Source: Methanocorpusculum vombati
Lineage (GTDB): Archaea; Halobacteriota; Methanomicrobia; Methanomicrobiales; Methanocorpusculaceae
Assembly: GCF_026891935.1 (NCBI RefSeq)
Contig: NZ_JAPTGC010000002.1
Span: 62,001 to 126,000, forward strand
DNA length: 64,000 nucleotides
Reading direction: 5' to 3'
Positions 43,049 to 51,841 of the stretch are shown one piece after another. The translations under genes were made by a program, and so were the position numbers. The notes below the pieces were generated by a model. It had not been told where the DNA came from, did not search any database, and was given only the letters and a program-made list of their open reading frames with translations. Position 1 is the stretch's first letter. Each line of letters starts with the position of its first letter.

Positions 43049-44752
43049 TTACCTCCCTTCAACAAACGTATTCAATTCAGTCCAGCTGATAAGACACCAT
43101 TCGTTATTTACTGGTTCTACATAGAACAGATACATCGTATTCATACCATTTTGATTTGCAGTATCCATTAACAGATAATTGCCGCCCTGTTTGGCGAGAA
43201 TTACCAGTTCCCGCATACTGGAAACTCCGTGTGCATTGGTAAAGCCGAAAGCATTCGTACCGGTCACATTCAGTTGTACGGGAGCGGAAAGAACATTCCC
43301 GTTATAGTCCATTGCCATAAGGGAAATATCCTTTAACTGGAATGAACTGTTGGAAGCGGTGAACTCGGACAGTGCTGCATCCTTTCCCTGGTCACGAACA
43401 TACTGCTGGGCAGCCACGACCAGAGTATTCAGTTTGTCACGCTTTTTGGGATCCGGTGAGGCAAACATGATCGGATAGGCAGCACCCACAAACCATTCCC
43501 TGTTCACCGGCAGGACATAGGAGATCATCAGAACCGATACACTCCCGCTCGGTTCGCCCACAGGTTTGTAGTAGTGGACAAAGCCGCCGCCCTGTTCGCA
43601 CAGGTCAACCATTCTGCTGATATAACGGAGACCATAGGCATCTCCTGCGTTCATCTGGTTTTTCCCGATGCGATCCGGCGTCAGCGAATGTGCAAGGTTT
43701 GTTGCATTCATGTCATACGCAAAGAGGATAATATTGGGATCAACCGCAAACTTACCGCGCGGATTCTGAATCTCAGCAGTTGTTGCTTCAATTCCGTTGG
43801 CCTTTCCGTACTGATACATCTGGAACACCAGATTCGATAAATCATCAATCGCCAGATCCTCGGAGAAGTTCTGATTCCAGTCCTCTACCTCATACACGAT
43901 GATATTCGGTTTGAGGTCCCGGCCGCAGACGGTGATCGTCTTCCACACCGTCGTGTACTCAACCAGCGGACCCGGGTTGAACGGGGTGAACAGATATTTC
44001 ATCATGCCGTCCGGCTGCGTGAAGATTGCATCAGTATGCAGCAGGACTTCGCTGTCTTCACGGGAAAGGGTACGGATGTTGTCACCAATGATCTCCTGGG
44101 TCGGGTAATACAGAATATTACCCTCGGCATCATAGAGCGCCGGGAAATAATTGTTGGCGTGCCCGTAAGAGAAGTAGTCCTCACTCGTGTCAACGATGTA
44201 GGTCATGATAAACGAAGCACCAATCCAGCCGTCATACTCACCCTCCGGAGTGTAAACCGGATGACGGAAATGGAGTATCTCCCCGTAGGTGGTGGAGTAC
44301 AGCGGCTCCATCAGAATGGTTGCATTATTTTTGGCAAAGGAAGTTTCATTAAACTCCCAGAAGGAAGATGACATTTCCATACCGGTCAGACTATACAACG
44401 GAAGCGATGCATACTCTTCACCGTTTGGTCCGACACGTGAGATGCCAACAGCATAAGGATGGTTGCTGTATATCTTCATGAGAACTGCTGAAATACCTGA
44501 GATATCGGTACTTGATATCCCGCTCAGATCTGCAGCAGCTCCGGTAAGCTCAACATCAAGCTCATTGCACCGGGCAAAAACGGATTCCGAGAAGTGATCC
44601 AGTGCCGCCATTACTTCGGGCGGGGCATTGGATACCGGAAAGAGATACAAATTCTCTTTTGTTTCGTTAGTACTAAACAATTGAATACATCCAGCAAACA
44701 ATACGGATATTACTAGCAGGATGGAAACTGAAATAATAACCTCGCGCTTCAT
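43049..44752 (-). CDS. Extracytoplasmic multi-Cache lipoprotein
   Basis: The 567-residue protein has a signal with the lipobox-like VLFAGCIQL at about residues 17-25. Three Cache-like regions follow: a first with GEILHFRHPVYTPEGEYDGW, a second with FAYDMNATNLAHS and EQGGGFVHYYKP, and a third with MAMDYNGNVLSAP, KQGGNYLLMDT and FYVEPVNNEWCLISW. It is especially close to the gene at 46522, and they share HFRHPVYTPEGEYDG exactly. It is followed by its pilin-like partner. No cytoplasmic signalling part is present. Confidence 0.8.
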   Translation of the reverse strand: MKREVIISVSILLVISVLFAGCIQLFSTNETKENLYLFPVSNAPPEVMAALDHFSESVFARCNELDVELTGAAADLSGISSTDISGISAVLMKIYSNHPYAVGISRVGPNGEEYASLPLYSLTGMEMSSSFWEFNETSFAKNNATILMEPLYSTTYGEILHFRHPVYTPEGEYDGWIGASFIMTYIVDTSEDYFSYGHANNYFPALYDAEGNILYYPTQEIIGDNIRTLSREDSEVLLHTDAIFTQPDGMMKYLFTPFNPGPLVEYTTVWKTITVCGRDLKPNIIVYEVEDWNQNFSEDLAIDDLSNLVFQMYQYGKANGIEATTAEIQNPRGKFAVDPNIILFAYDMNATNLAHSLTPDRIGKNQMNAGDAYGLRYISRMVDLCEQGGGFVHYYKPVGEPSGSVSVLMISYVLPVNREWFVGAAYPIMFASPDPKKRDKLNTLVVAAQQYVRDQGKDAALSEFTASNSSFQLKDISLMAMDYNGNVLSAPVQLNVTGTNAFGFTNAHGVSSMRELVILAKQGGNYLLMDTANQNGMNTMYLFYVEPVNNEWCLISWTELNTFVEGR

Positions 44753-45075
44753 ATTCTGTCAGCTATTGAAGAATTATTATCGTAATTTATTATAAACATA
44801 ACGATTAGAAATACCTCAAGAATACTATTGCGATCCAAAATACGCATGGATCACTTTTGCACTACAAAAACAGTCGCTGAAAAAGGAAAACGGATGATGC
44901 CCGTTCATTTCAGATACCGGCAAAAATATTTGTCAGAGATCATACCGCAGAACGCATATCCTCATCCGGTCATACGAATCAGCGCGCAGGTATTGTACTC
45001 AGTGCTTGTATTGCAGAAAAAATTTCATGCAGAAAATACTGCACCCCCCATGCCGCACCAGAAGAAAAAAAGGGA
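44753..45075. other. Gene-free promoter region between Cache gene and rnp4 relic
   Basis: This stretch of 323 bases has no recognisable coding sequence. It contains the TATA-like element at 44786-44796 for the leftward Cache gene. It corresponds in position to the 120-base gap between intact rnp4 and the Cache gene at 46522, but is longer. Confidence 0.55.
44786..44796 (-). promoter_or_regulatory. TATA box candidate for the Cache gene at 44752
   Basis: On the minus strand this reads TTTATAATAAA, a strong archaeal TATA-like sequence, about 35-45 bases before the ATG. It would give a transcript with a short leader. Confidence 0.5.
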
Positions 45076-45380
45076 TTACGATAGAGGATACCGGATCACT
45101 GCACCGCAGATCCTGCATGTGGAGATGACCTTCCCGTGCTGAATGCGCACGCGGTGGTTTTTTCCCCCGGAACAAAGCAGGTGTGGCAGACCGGACAGAA
45201 AAACCTGCGGTATTCCCTTGGCATCCGCAGCCGCCTGCGCATCGCAATCTCGCGGGCGGGCGCCACATACCGGTCGGCAAGGACCGGATCCGCCCGGTTC
45301 TGATACGCCTGATCAAAAAGAATGGCAATTCGCTCAAGCGCGATCTCTTTTGCCGTCGGACCCTTTCTGTGCTGCGCCAT
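45076..45380 (-). pseudogene. Duplicated rnp4 with a frameshift
   Basis: The first part (MAQHRKGPTAKEIALERIAI, then REYRRFFCPVCHTCFVPGE) parallels the intact Rnp4 gene at 48361. In the GGGGGAAAAAACC run near 45155 a one-base shift moves the rest to another frame. There RIQHGKVISTCRICGAVIRY, carrying the second Cys pair, can still be read to a stop at 45076. The protein made from the ATG would lack the second half of its zinc site. It is a decayed duplicate beside a broken purN copy. Confidence 0.88.
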
Positions 45381-45384
45381 GTAC

Positions 45385-45804
45385 TCAGGGTGTCTCCGAC
45401 AGAATCTTCACATGACGGCCGGATACCACCAGCCGGTCGGCACAGAACAGAGCAGCCGCTTCAGGGAACGCAATGGGTTCCTGAACAAGAATTCGTTCAT
45501 CAAGCACTTCCTCATCATCGTCCAGAACTGGAACCGCCTTCTGCAGGATGATGGGTCCGGAACCAGCCCTTCGTCCACAAAGTGTACGGTGTATCCGGCA
45601 ATCTTGACCCCGTACTCAAGAGCCTGCCGCTGACCGTGCAGACCGGGGAACACCGGCAGCCTTTGCCCGTTCAATCGCATAGGCATCCTTGTTGTCCGTA
45701 ATGAGAGCAACACACTCTCCGTTAATCTCTCCCCGGGCACGGGCATCAAGTATCGCCTGAAAGTTTGAGCCGCGTCCCGAAGCAAGTACCGCAATCCGCT
45801 TCAT
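45385..45804 (-). pseudogene. Duplicated purN with an internal 191-bp deletion
   Basis: It begins like intact PurN (MKRIAVLASGRGSNFQAILD) and has the later segment GLHGQRQALEYGVKIAG, but about 191 bases between them are missing. A near-repeat GGAACRCCGGCAGC is present at both ends of the missing segment in intact purN and once here, which suggests deletion by short-repeat recombination. The loss removes the Asn/His catalytic region NIHPALLPA and breaks the frame. Further small indels follow. It cannot encode an active transformylase. Confidence 0.9.
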
Positions 45805-45818
45805 GATACAGGTATATT

Positions 45819-45928
45819 AGATCCGAACCGAGAGGTATTCGCATCGCAGGCATCCACATATGCCGTGTCGGGCCCAGGGGACCGGATCACCGCGGTATGA
45901 CAGGACGCGGTAAATGCATTCATCGTTC
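45819..45928 (-). pseudogene. Internal fragment of rnhB joined to the purN relic
   Basis: About 110 bases are closely similar to rnhB at 52149-52260, coding for TMNAFTASCHTAVIRSPGPD and AYVDACDANTSRFGSN. Neither rnhB end is present. Its join with the purN upstream region lies at a short shared sequence resembling ATTGGAT, present in both intact loci. Beyond 45928 an open frame continues to 46061 with no recognised homology. Confidence 0.87.
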
Positions 45929-46087
45929 CATGTATAAGAGCGAAGGCATAATCAATATTATTGACAATCCGGATATTTTTATCCACAGGCAGGCGAGGCA
46001 GTATCCTGACTGTCCCGTGTCCCCTATTCAGGGATAAAACCCGGGACAACGTGTCATCCATATGTGAAAAAAAAGAAAGAAATATTT

Positions 46088-46522
46088 TCAGGTAAACAGA
46101 ACACGGGAATAATCAATGATTTTTTTGTTGCCGTCAGCAAATGTTGCTTCTGCAATCACAAACGCATACCCTTTCCGATCTTTTGCAAGGTCGTAACAGA
46201 TGATTGGCATTCCTATCTGCGGGTTTTTGATGATCATGTCTCTGCTGTTCTCCGGTGTACCTTCAATATAGATACTGAGTGAAACGATTTGGGATGTCTC
46301 GCCTCCGTCAAGAATTGTCACTATAATATCATTGCCGGAAAGCTGTACGGTCAAATCCCGTCCATCAATGGTAGAGTCGGCGATCTTCCCCATGGCAAAA
46401 AACCCTGCCACGACAAGTGCAGCAACAATACTGATCACCAGTATGATGCAGATAACCGGAGAAAGGAAAGACGACCGAGAGTTGTCAAGCAGGACATAGT
46501 CCTGATATACAACAAACGACAT
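46088..46522 (-). CDS. Pilin-like single-pass protein paired with a Cache gene
   Basis: The 144-residue protein has a short hydrophilic start, one hydrophobic helix (SPVICIILVISIVAALVVAG) and an outer domain with LTVQLSGNDIIVTILDGGET. It ends YSRVLFT. It shares the helix-plus-GNDxxVT pattern with three other array proteins and resembles archaeal Pilin_N proteins. Its ATG overlaps the stop codon of the upstream Cache gene (TAATG), which strongly suggests coordinated production. Confidence 0.7.
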   Translation of the reverse strand: MSFVVYQDYVLLDNSRSSFLSPVICIILVISIVAALVVAGFFAMGKIADSTIDGRDLTVQLSGNDIIVTILDGGETSQIVSLSIYIEGTPENSRDMIIKNPQIGMPIICYDLAKDRKGYAFVIAEATFADGNKKIIDYSRVLFT

Positions 46523-48240
46523 TAGGCTTCATCACCGCCATAACTAAAGTACGAATCAAGTGCAGCCCAGCTTGCAATACACCATGTATCATCAACCGGT
46601 TCTACATAGACAAGATTCATTACATGAACCCCATCCGGCCCCATGGTTTCAATCAGGATATACCCGCCGCCCTGTTTGGCAAGGATAACCATATGACGCA
46701 TACTGGATGCTCCATGCGGATCCGTAGATCCGAAAATATTTCTTCCGATCTGACTGGTGTCTGCCGGAACTGCAAGAATATTTCCGTCATAATCAACTGC
46801 GAGGATGGGCGAGTGCGTCATCTGTGAGGTAACTTCCGGATCAAGAAGTTTTGCAAGCACAGCATCCTTTCCATACGTCTGAATGGCCTGATGGAAGGCA
46901 ATTACATCTGATTTCAACTGATCACGCGTGACAATATCGGGCTGGACAAGTCCGATCGGGCGGGATGCTCCAACGAACCAGGTATTCTCACTGTCTATCG
47001 GAAGAAGATAGGCAATCGTGAATATTGACAGGCCGTTGTCCAGATCGCCGGCTGCGACATAGTGATGGATAAATCCTCCGCCTTGGGACGCCCGGTCGAT
47101 CATTGCATTGATGTAGCGGAGATTATAGCTGCCCCGCGCATTCAGCATGCTTCTTCCCACTGCATTGGGATTTTGAGAATGTGCAAGCGTTATTCCGTTT
47201 TCATTATACGCAAACAGAGTAATGTTGTCATCCACCGCAAACTGCCCGTTCGGATCATTTAACACGGCAACAGTTTTGTCAACACCGTTCGCTCGTGCAT
47301 ACGAATACATCTGGGACACGAGAGAGGAGAGAACACTGCTGTCAAAGTCAGCAAAATTACCAGAGTACTCCGGAACCGACTGGGGGGTGTAACTGGCAAG
47401 TGCCGCCCGCAGATTTTTCCCGCCGATAGATACTTCGCGCCAAACGATGGTATGGTTTTCTGGTGAACTATAACTTAGTGCATAATCCAGATGTTCCAGC
47501 ATGCCGGAAGGTCTCTGCATTATATATGCCATCTCTTTGGGAATCCCGCTACCCTTTGTCCCGGCCAAATCCAGCAGATTTGTTCCGATAACCTCGGTGT
47601 TCGGCTGGTACAAAATCAGACCGTTAGGTTCGTATAGTGCAGAGTACCAGCTGGAATTCTCAAAATGCAGTAAAAAGTGCATCGGACTGTCATACAGATA
47701 GATCGGCAAAAATGAGATACCGACATAACCGTCATATTCACCCTCCGGTGTGTACACCGGGTGGCGGAAATGCAGGAGATAGCCGTAGGTCGCGGAATGC
47801 ACGGGATGCAGCATTATGGTAGTGTTGTTTTCAGCGAAGGATTTCTGATCAAAGTTCCAGAACTCACTGTCTTCGGCAAACCCATTCAGACAGAAATACG
47901 GAATTGATACATACTCATCTCCGGAAGGACCGACACGACAAATTCCATAACTGCTTGGATAGGTGCTGTAGAGTTCCAACAGTATGTTGTTGAGCGTACG
48001 CGTATCATTTTTCGGAATTCCGGACATATTCAGTGCAGCCCGGGTAAGATCCAAATCCACTGCATCATACCGCTCACAGATCGTCTGTGAGAGCCTGTCC
48101 AGTTCTGCAATCACCTCAGACGGGGCTTCAGATTCAGGAGAGTAGGTAGAGACATTTGGATTTGACTCCAACTGGACACATCCGGCCAGAAGAGTACTTA
48201 TCACAACGAGAATAACTGCTCCAGAGAAATACTTATTCAT
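46522..48240 (-). CDS. Extracytoplasmic multi-Cache lipoprotein
   Basis: The 572-residue protein has a signal with STLLAGCVQL (lipobox-like, residues about 15-24) and three Cache-like regions. HFRHPVYTPEGEYDGYVGIS is in the first, FAYNENGITLAHS and SQGGGFIHHYVA in the second, and LAVDYDGNILAVP, KQGGGYILIE and VYVEPVDDTWCIASW in the third. TATA-like CTTATATG lies about 40 bases upstream. It is followed by a pilin-like gene with a one-base overlap. It is closely related to the gene at 43049, and the broken rnp4/purN copy between them suggests segmental duplication. Confidence 0.8.
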   Translation of the reverse strand: MNKYFSGAVILVVISTLLAGCVQLESNPNVSTYSPESEAPSEVIAELDRLSQTICERYDAVDLDLTRAALNMSGIPKNDTRTLNNILLELYSTYPSSYGICRVGPSGDEYVSIPYFCLNGFAEDSEFWNFDQKSFAENNTTIMLHPVHSATYGYLLHFRHPVYTPEGEYDGYVGISFLPIYLYDSPMHFLLHFENSSWYSALYEPNGLILYQPNTEVIGTNLLDLAGTKGSGIPKEMAYIMQRPSGMLEHLDYALSYSSPENHTIVWREVSIGGKNLRAALASYTPQSVPEYSGNFADFDSSVLSSLVSQMYSYARANGVDKTVAVLNDPNGQFAVDDNITLFAYNENGITLAHSQNPNAVGRSMLNARGSYNLRYINAMIDRASQGGGFIHHYVAAGDLDNGLSIFTIAYLLPIDSENTWFVGASRPIGLVQPDIVTRDQLKSDVIAFHQAIQTYGKDAVLAKLLDPEVTSQMTHSPILAVDYDGNILAVPADTSQIGRNIFGSTDPHGASSMRHMVILAKQGGGYILIETMGPDGVHVMNLVYVEPVDDTWCIASWAALDSYFSYGGDEA

Positions 48241-48360
48241 TTCATAGACCCCTGTACCTGTTATAATTCACATCATATAAGTTTGTGTGATTGTTCGAAC
48301 AGGTTGTCAGGACAAAACGATTTCACGAAAAACCGACTGCAAAAATAGTGGCGACCAGAA

Positions 48361-48663
48361 TTAGTGAAGAGGATAGCGGATCACTGTGCCGCAAATTCTG
48401 CAGGTGGAGATGACCTTTCCGTGTTGAATACGGACGCGGAAATTATCTCCTGGAACAATATATACATGACATACAGGACAGAAAGCACGCCGGAATTTTC
48501 TGGGCATCCGCATCCGGTGGCGCATAGCGATCTCACGTGCGAGCGCCACATACCGATCGGCAAGAGCCGGATCCGAACGATTTCTGTATGCCTGATCGAA
48601 GAGGATCTCAATTCGTTCAAGAGCAATCGTTCTGGGTGCCGGACCTTTTTTGTGCTGAGCCAT
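48361..48663 (-). CDS. rnp4: RNase P protein component 4 (Rpr2/Rnp4)
   Basis: The 100-residue protein has the archaeal Rpr2 pattern: an N-terminal helical part (TIALERIEILFDQAYRNRSD, YVALAREIAMRHRMRMPRK) and a zinc ribbon with FCPVCH and STCRICG. It is one of the protein subunits of archaeal RNase P, which trims tRNA 5' ends. It starts 4 bases after purN, so the genes are in one transcript. A broken second copy exists at 45076-45380. Confidence 0.94.
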   Translation of the reverse strand: MAQHKKGPAPRTIALERIEILFDQAYRNRSDPALADRYVALAREIAMRHRMRMPRKFRRAFCPVCHVYIVPGDNFRVRIQHGKVISTCRICGTVIRYPLH

Positions 48664-48667
48664 GACC

Positions 48668-49282
48668 TTACCGCATCTCCGGCAGAATCTTCACATGACG
48701 GCCGGATACCACCAGCCGGTCGGCACAGAACAGGGCAACCGCTTCAGGGAACGCAATGTGTTCCTGGGCAAGAATCCGCTCATCAAGCGCTTCCTCATCA
48801 TCATCGTCCAGAACCGGAACCGCCTTCTGCAGGATGATCGGTCCGGAGTCCAGCCCTTCGTCCACAAAGTGTACAGTGCATCCTGCAATCTTGACCCCGT
48901 ACTCAAGAGCCTGCCGCTGACCGTGCAGACCGGGGAACGCCGGCAGCAGTGCGGGGTGGATGTTGATCATTTTTCCGGCAAACGCCCGGATAATTTCGGT
49001 TCCAATGATACGCATATATCCTGCACAGACAAACAGATCCGCGCCTGCCGCATGCATTGCTGCAAGCAGGTCTGCTTCAAAGGCCGCTTTGGTCGGATAG
49101 TCACGGTAGTTGACCACAACTGCCGGAACACCGGCAGCCTTTGCCCGTTCAATCGCATAGGCATCCTTGTTGTCCGTAATGAGAGCAACACACTGTCCAT
49201 TAATCTCTCCCCGGGCAAGGGCATCAAGTATCGCCTGAAAGTTTGAGCCGCGCCCCGAAGCAAGTACCGCAATCCGCTTCAT
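48668..49282 (-). CDS. purN: Phosphoribosylglycinamide formyltransferase
   Basis: The 204-residue enzyme has MKRIAVLASGRGSNFQAILD, the formyltransferase Asn-His region INIHPALLPAFPGLHGQRQA and the Asp in FVDEGLDSGPIILQ. It transfers a formyl group from 10-formyl-tetrahydrofolate to GAR in purine synthesis; in methanogens the folate analogue use is less certain. It precedes rnp4 by four bases. Its damaged duplicate lies at 45385-45804. Confidence 0.94.
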   Translation of the reverse strand: MKRIAVLASGRGSNFQAILDALARGEINGQCVALITDNKDAYAIERAKAAGVPAVVVNYRDYPTKAAFEADLLAAMHAAGADLFVCAGYMRIIGTEIIRAFAGKMINIHPALLPAFPGLHGQRQALEYGVKIAGCTVHFVDEGLDSGPIILQKAVPVLDDDDEEALDERILAQEHIAFPEAVALFCADRLVVSGRHVKILPEMR

Positions 49283-49384
49283 GTTACAGGTATATTGGAC
49301 GCGGGCGGATTATTATATTTCGGCAGGAGGGGGACGTGCCGAAAGTATTTAGCTGATTTTTTCCAGAAAAGAAACAACCATGAA

Positions 49385-50320
49385 CTACTTTTCCGACACC
49401 ACAGATGTCCTGCCGGACATTTCCCCGGTTCCAAGATACGGATAGGCAATACCAAAGAAGATCAGGGCAATCCCAACCCACTGTACCCAGGACACCGCCT
49501 CGGAAAGAATAATCACCGCACAGATGATCGAAGCGGGAAGTTCCGATGAGCTGAGAATCGTCGCAGCCCCGGTTGAAATACGCGGCGTTCCGATCGAAAA
49601 CAGAAACATCGGAAGAGCACAGCCGAACAGACCAAGAATAGTACCATATACCCAGATACCGGAGAACGCCGTGCCGCTCACAATATACGCAGGCGACAGA
49701 ATGCACAGCAGCAGGGCAAGTGAGCAGGACATGATCACAAAACTCCGGGTAAGCGGATGCATCTCCGGTTCCGTATGGCCGAGCAGGAACATATACAGCG
49801 CGTAGAACAAAGCAGACAGCATGCCGAATGTCACACCTTCTGCGGTCAGCAGGACACTGCTGCCGACAAGACCGGCGGCAAGAACAGTGCCTGCGATCAG
49901 AATCACAACCGCTGCAATCGTCCGCCGCGACGGCATACGCCGTTCCGCCAGAGCCTGAATGATCACACCAATCCACGTAAACTGGAACAGCAGAATAACC
50001 GAGACCGAGGCAGGAACACTCTGCAGGGAAAAACAGTAGCAGACGCTCACCAGCGCAATCGCGGCCCCGGTTGCAAACAGCCGCAGCACCCGTTTTACCG
50101 TCCACGGTGCACAGGATACCGGCCGGTGCAGAGAACCTTTGAGAAAACCTGCCCCGACCAGAACCAGCAGAATCAGCCACCCGTAAAAGTACTGACTCAT
50201 CACCACATCATTTGCCGAAAACCCTGCTTCATAGGCAATCTTAATCGTTGGGGATGACGGACCGTAACAGCATCCGCCAAGAAAAACCAGCAGGGGAAAC
50301 AGAAGCCAGCGGCCGTTCAT
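49385..50320 (-). CDS. DMT-superfamily (EamA-type) transporter
   Basis: The 311-residue protein has about ten hydrophobic helices in two related EamA halves, including WLLFPLLVFLGGCCYGPSSP, ILLFQFTWIGVIIQALAERR, and in the second half ILSSSELPASIICAVIILSE with IGIALIFFGI-like VGIALIFFGIAYPYL. It should export or exchange small metabolites. The substrate is not evident. It is in the same direction as, but about 100 bases upstream of, purN. Confidence 0.83.
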   Translation of the reverse strand: MNGRWLLFPLLVFLGGCCYGPSSPTIKIAYEAGFSANDVVMSQYFYGWLILLVLVGAGFLKGSLHRPVSCAPWTVKRVLRLFATGAAIALVSVCYCFSLQSVPASVSVILLFQFTWIGVIIQALAERRMPSRRTIAAVVILIAGTVLAAGLVGSSVLLTAEGVTFGMLSALFYALYMFLLGHTEPEMHPLTRSFVIMSCSLALLLCILSPAYIVSGTAFSGIWVYGTILGLFGCALPMFLFSIGTPRISTGAATILSSSELPASIICAVIILSEAVSWVQWVGIALIFFGIAYPYLGTGEMSGRTSVVSEK

Positions 50321-50370
50321 AAAATTATACTCTTATGAGGGCTGGAACCTCATAAGCACTGTCCTTTCAC

Positions 50371-51687
50371 TCAGCGGAAAAAGTACGGCATGATAATGGG
50401 AATGATGATCACGACAATCAGCAGATTGGTAATCATGCTGCACAGAGGCTGGGCATACTTTTCCCGGCCGCGTTTGGCAAGGAAACTCTTCACACCTTCG
50501 CGCAGCATCTGACCGCCGTCCAGCGGCCCGAGCGGCAGGGCGTTAAACGTACCCAGCAGGATGTTTACCCAGGCACACCAGTAGAGAACGTGAACAACTT
50601 CCCAGAATCCCTCAAACGGTGCGGACAGGAACGCCGGGTCCGGCGTATCCGTTACCAGAATGCTAAAGGAACTGCCGCCGGTGATGGACGAGAACGGAAG
50701 CACAAGGAAATTCAGTGCAGAGACCAGCACACCCCCGGGCGTCGTCGGATGTGTCCATGCATGCAGGGTATCTACGATCGCCTGCGGCTGTCCGTACACA
50801 ACACCCATGAATCCCGAAGTTGCATTACTGATTTCGGGGGGAACGGAAGTGAGGGTAATGTCATACATCTGCTGCGAACCTTTGTACTCACCGAGTACCT
50901 GAACCGTCTGGCCCGGCGTGGTTCCCGCAAGAATCACAGAGATATCTGTCGTATTTGCAACCGGGACTCCGTCAATTGCAAGAATCACGGTTCCGGGCTG
51001 CATACCTGCAAGGTCTGCCGGATAGTCGGCGTAAATACCCTGCACAAACGGTGCAGTTCCGGGCACAATCATACCCAGAAGCAGCGCGAGAATCACGATA
51101 CACACCGCCCCCACCACCATGTTGTTGGTGATGCCCGCAGCAAACATGCGGAGCTTTGTTGCAAGCGGTGACTTTTCGATCTCCTCTTCATCCGGTTCGA
51201 CGAATGCACCGATAGGGATAACCAGTGCAAGGATTCCGGTGTACTTCACGCGGATATTTTCCACCCGGGAAAGAAGTCCGTGCCCGAACTCATGAATGAC
51301 CACCGCGAAGACCAGTGCAAACCAGACCGCAAAGGTGGAGGGAACAAAGTCATTCACACCCGGAATCAGAAGCAGATTCTGCGGCTGAATTATCGGCGAC
51401 GGATCGGGCTGGATCAGCATCGTCAGGTACGCGGTAAGAATAATCATTGCCGTCATCAGAACGCCGCAGACCGCAACGACCACAACCCCCAGTGTTCCGT
51501 ACACCAGAAAGGTTCTGCGGAAACGTGCCAGTACATCAAAGATGCCGGTCCGGGACGTTCGGATCATCAGACACGGCCCCATAAAAGCAAAGATCTCGGG
51601 ATGGAAGTTGTGTTTTTTAATTGCCCAGCATACACCCGCGTACACAAGTACACAGATGATCACCGGGACTACCCATCCGAACTCCAT
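50371..51687 (-). CDS. Site-2 protease family (M50) membrane metalloprotease with PDZ domain
   Basis: The 438-residue protein has several membrane helices, a zinc site VVIHEFGHGLLSRVENIRVK near residue 133, and the third ligand in NALPLGPLDGGQMLREGV near residue 394. A PDZ-like domain lies between them (about residues 215-290, PADLAGMQPGTVILAIDGVP). M50 proteases cut membrane-spanning substrates such as anti-sigma factors or signal peptides. Its natural substrate here is unknown. It is separated from rnhB by a strong hairpin terminator. Confidence 0.9.
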   Translation of the reverse strand: MEFGWVVPVIICVLVYAGVCWAIKKHNFHPEIFAFMGPCLMIRTSRTGIFDVLARFRRTFLVYGTLGVVVVAVCGVLMTAMIILTAYLTMLIQPDPSPIIQPQNLLLIPGVNDFVPSTFAVWFALVFAVVIHEFGHGLLSRVENIRVKYTGILALVIPIGAFVEPDEEEIEKSPLATKLRMFAAGITNNMVVGAVCIVILALLLGMIVPGTAPFVQGIYADYPADLAGMQPGTVILAIDGVPVANTTDISVILAGTTPGQTVQVLGEYKGSQQMYDITLTSVPPEISNATSGFMGVVYGQPQAIVDTLHAWTHPTTPGGVLVSALNFLVLPFSSITGGSSFSILVTDTPDPAFLSAPFEGFWEVVHVLYWCAWVNILLGTFNALPLGPLDGGQMLREGVKSFLAKRGREKYAQPLCSMITNLLIVVIIIPIIMPYFFR

Positions 51688-51758
51688 TGTTCTGTATTGT
51701 TCTGCGGTGATAGGCTAAGAAGTTGATCGTAGGGACCCAGCTGGTGAGGTGATGTCAG

Positions 51759-51807
51759 AAAAAATTTCATTGGTTTTTTCCAGAAAAAAAAACCAATGAA
51801 ATTTTTT
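51759..51807. terminator. Perfect 21-bp stem with U-tracts, bidirectional terminator-like
   Basis: Bases 51759-51779 and 51787-51807 are exact reverse complements around a 7-base loop. The core is TTTCATTGG/CCAATGAAA with outer and inner A/T runs. On either strand the arm ends in a U-tract. It lies between rnhB (leftward, ends 51842) and the M50 gene, and could end rnhB transcription. The exceptional stem length also allows a small mobile repeat as origin. Confidence 0.8.
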
Positions 51808-51841
51808 TGCAGCGTGTCTGCGCAGAGTCCGACAGCACTCG

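Noticed and set aside
45929-46061. Open continuation beyond the rnhB fragment
   Set aside because: It is open but has no visible homology. It was not annotated as a gene because its other end is a pseudogene fragment.
49284-50180. 298-codon minus-strand frame
   Set aside because: It overlaps the EamA transporter in another frame and is Cys/Arg-rich without a plausible membrane pattern.
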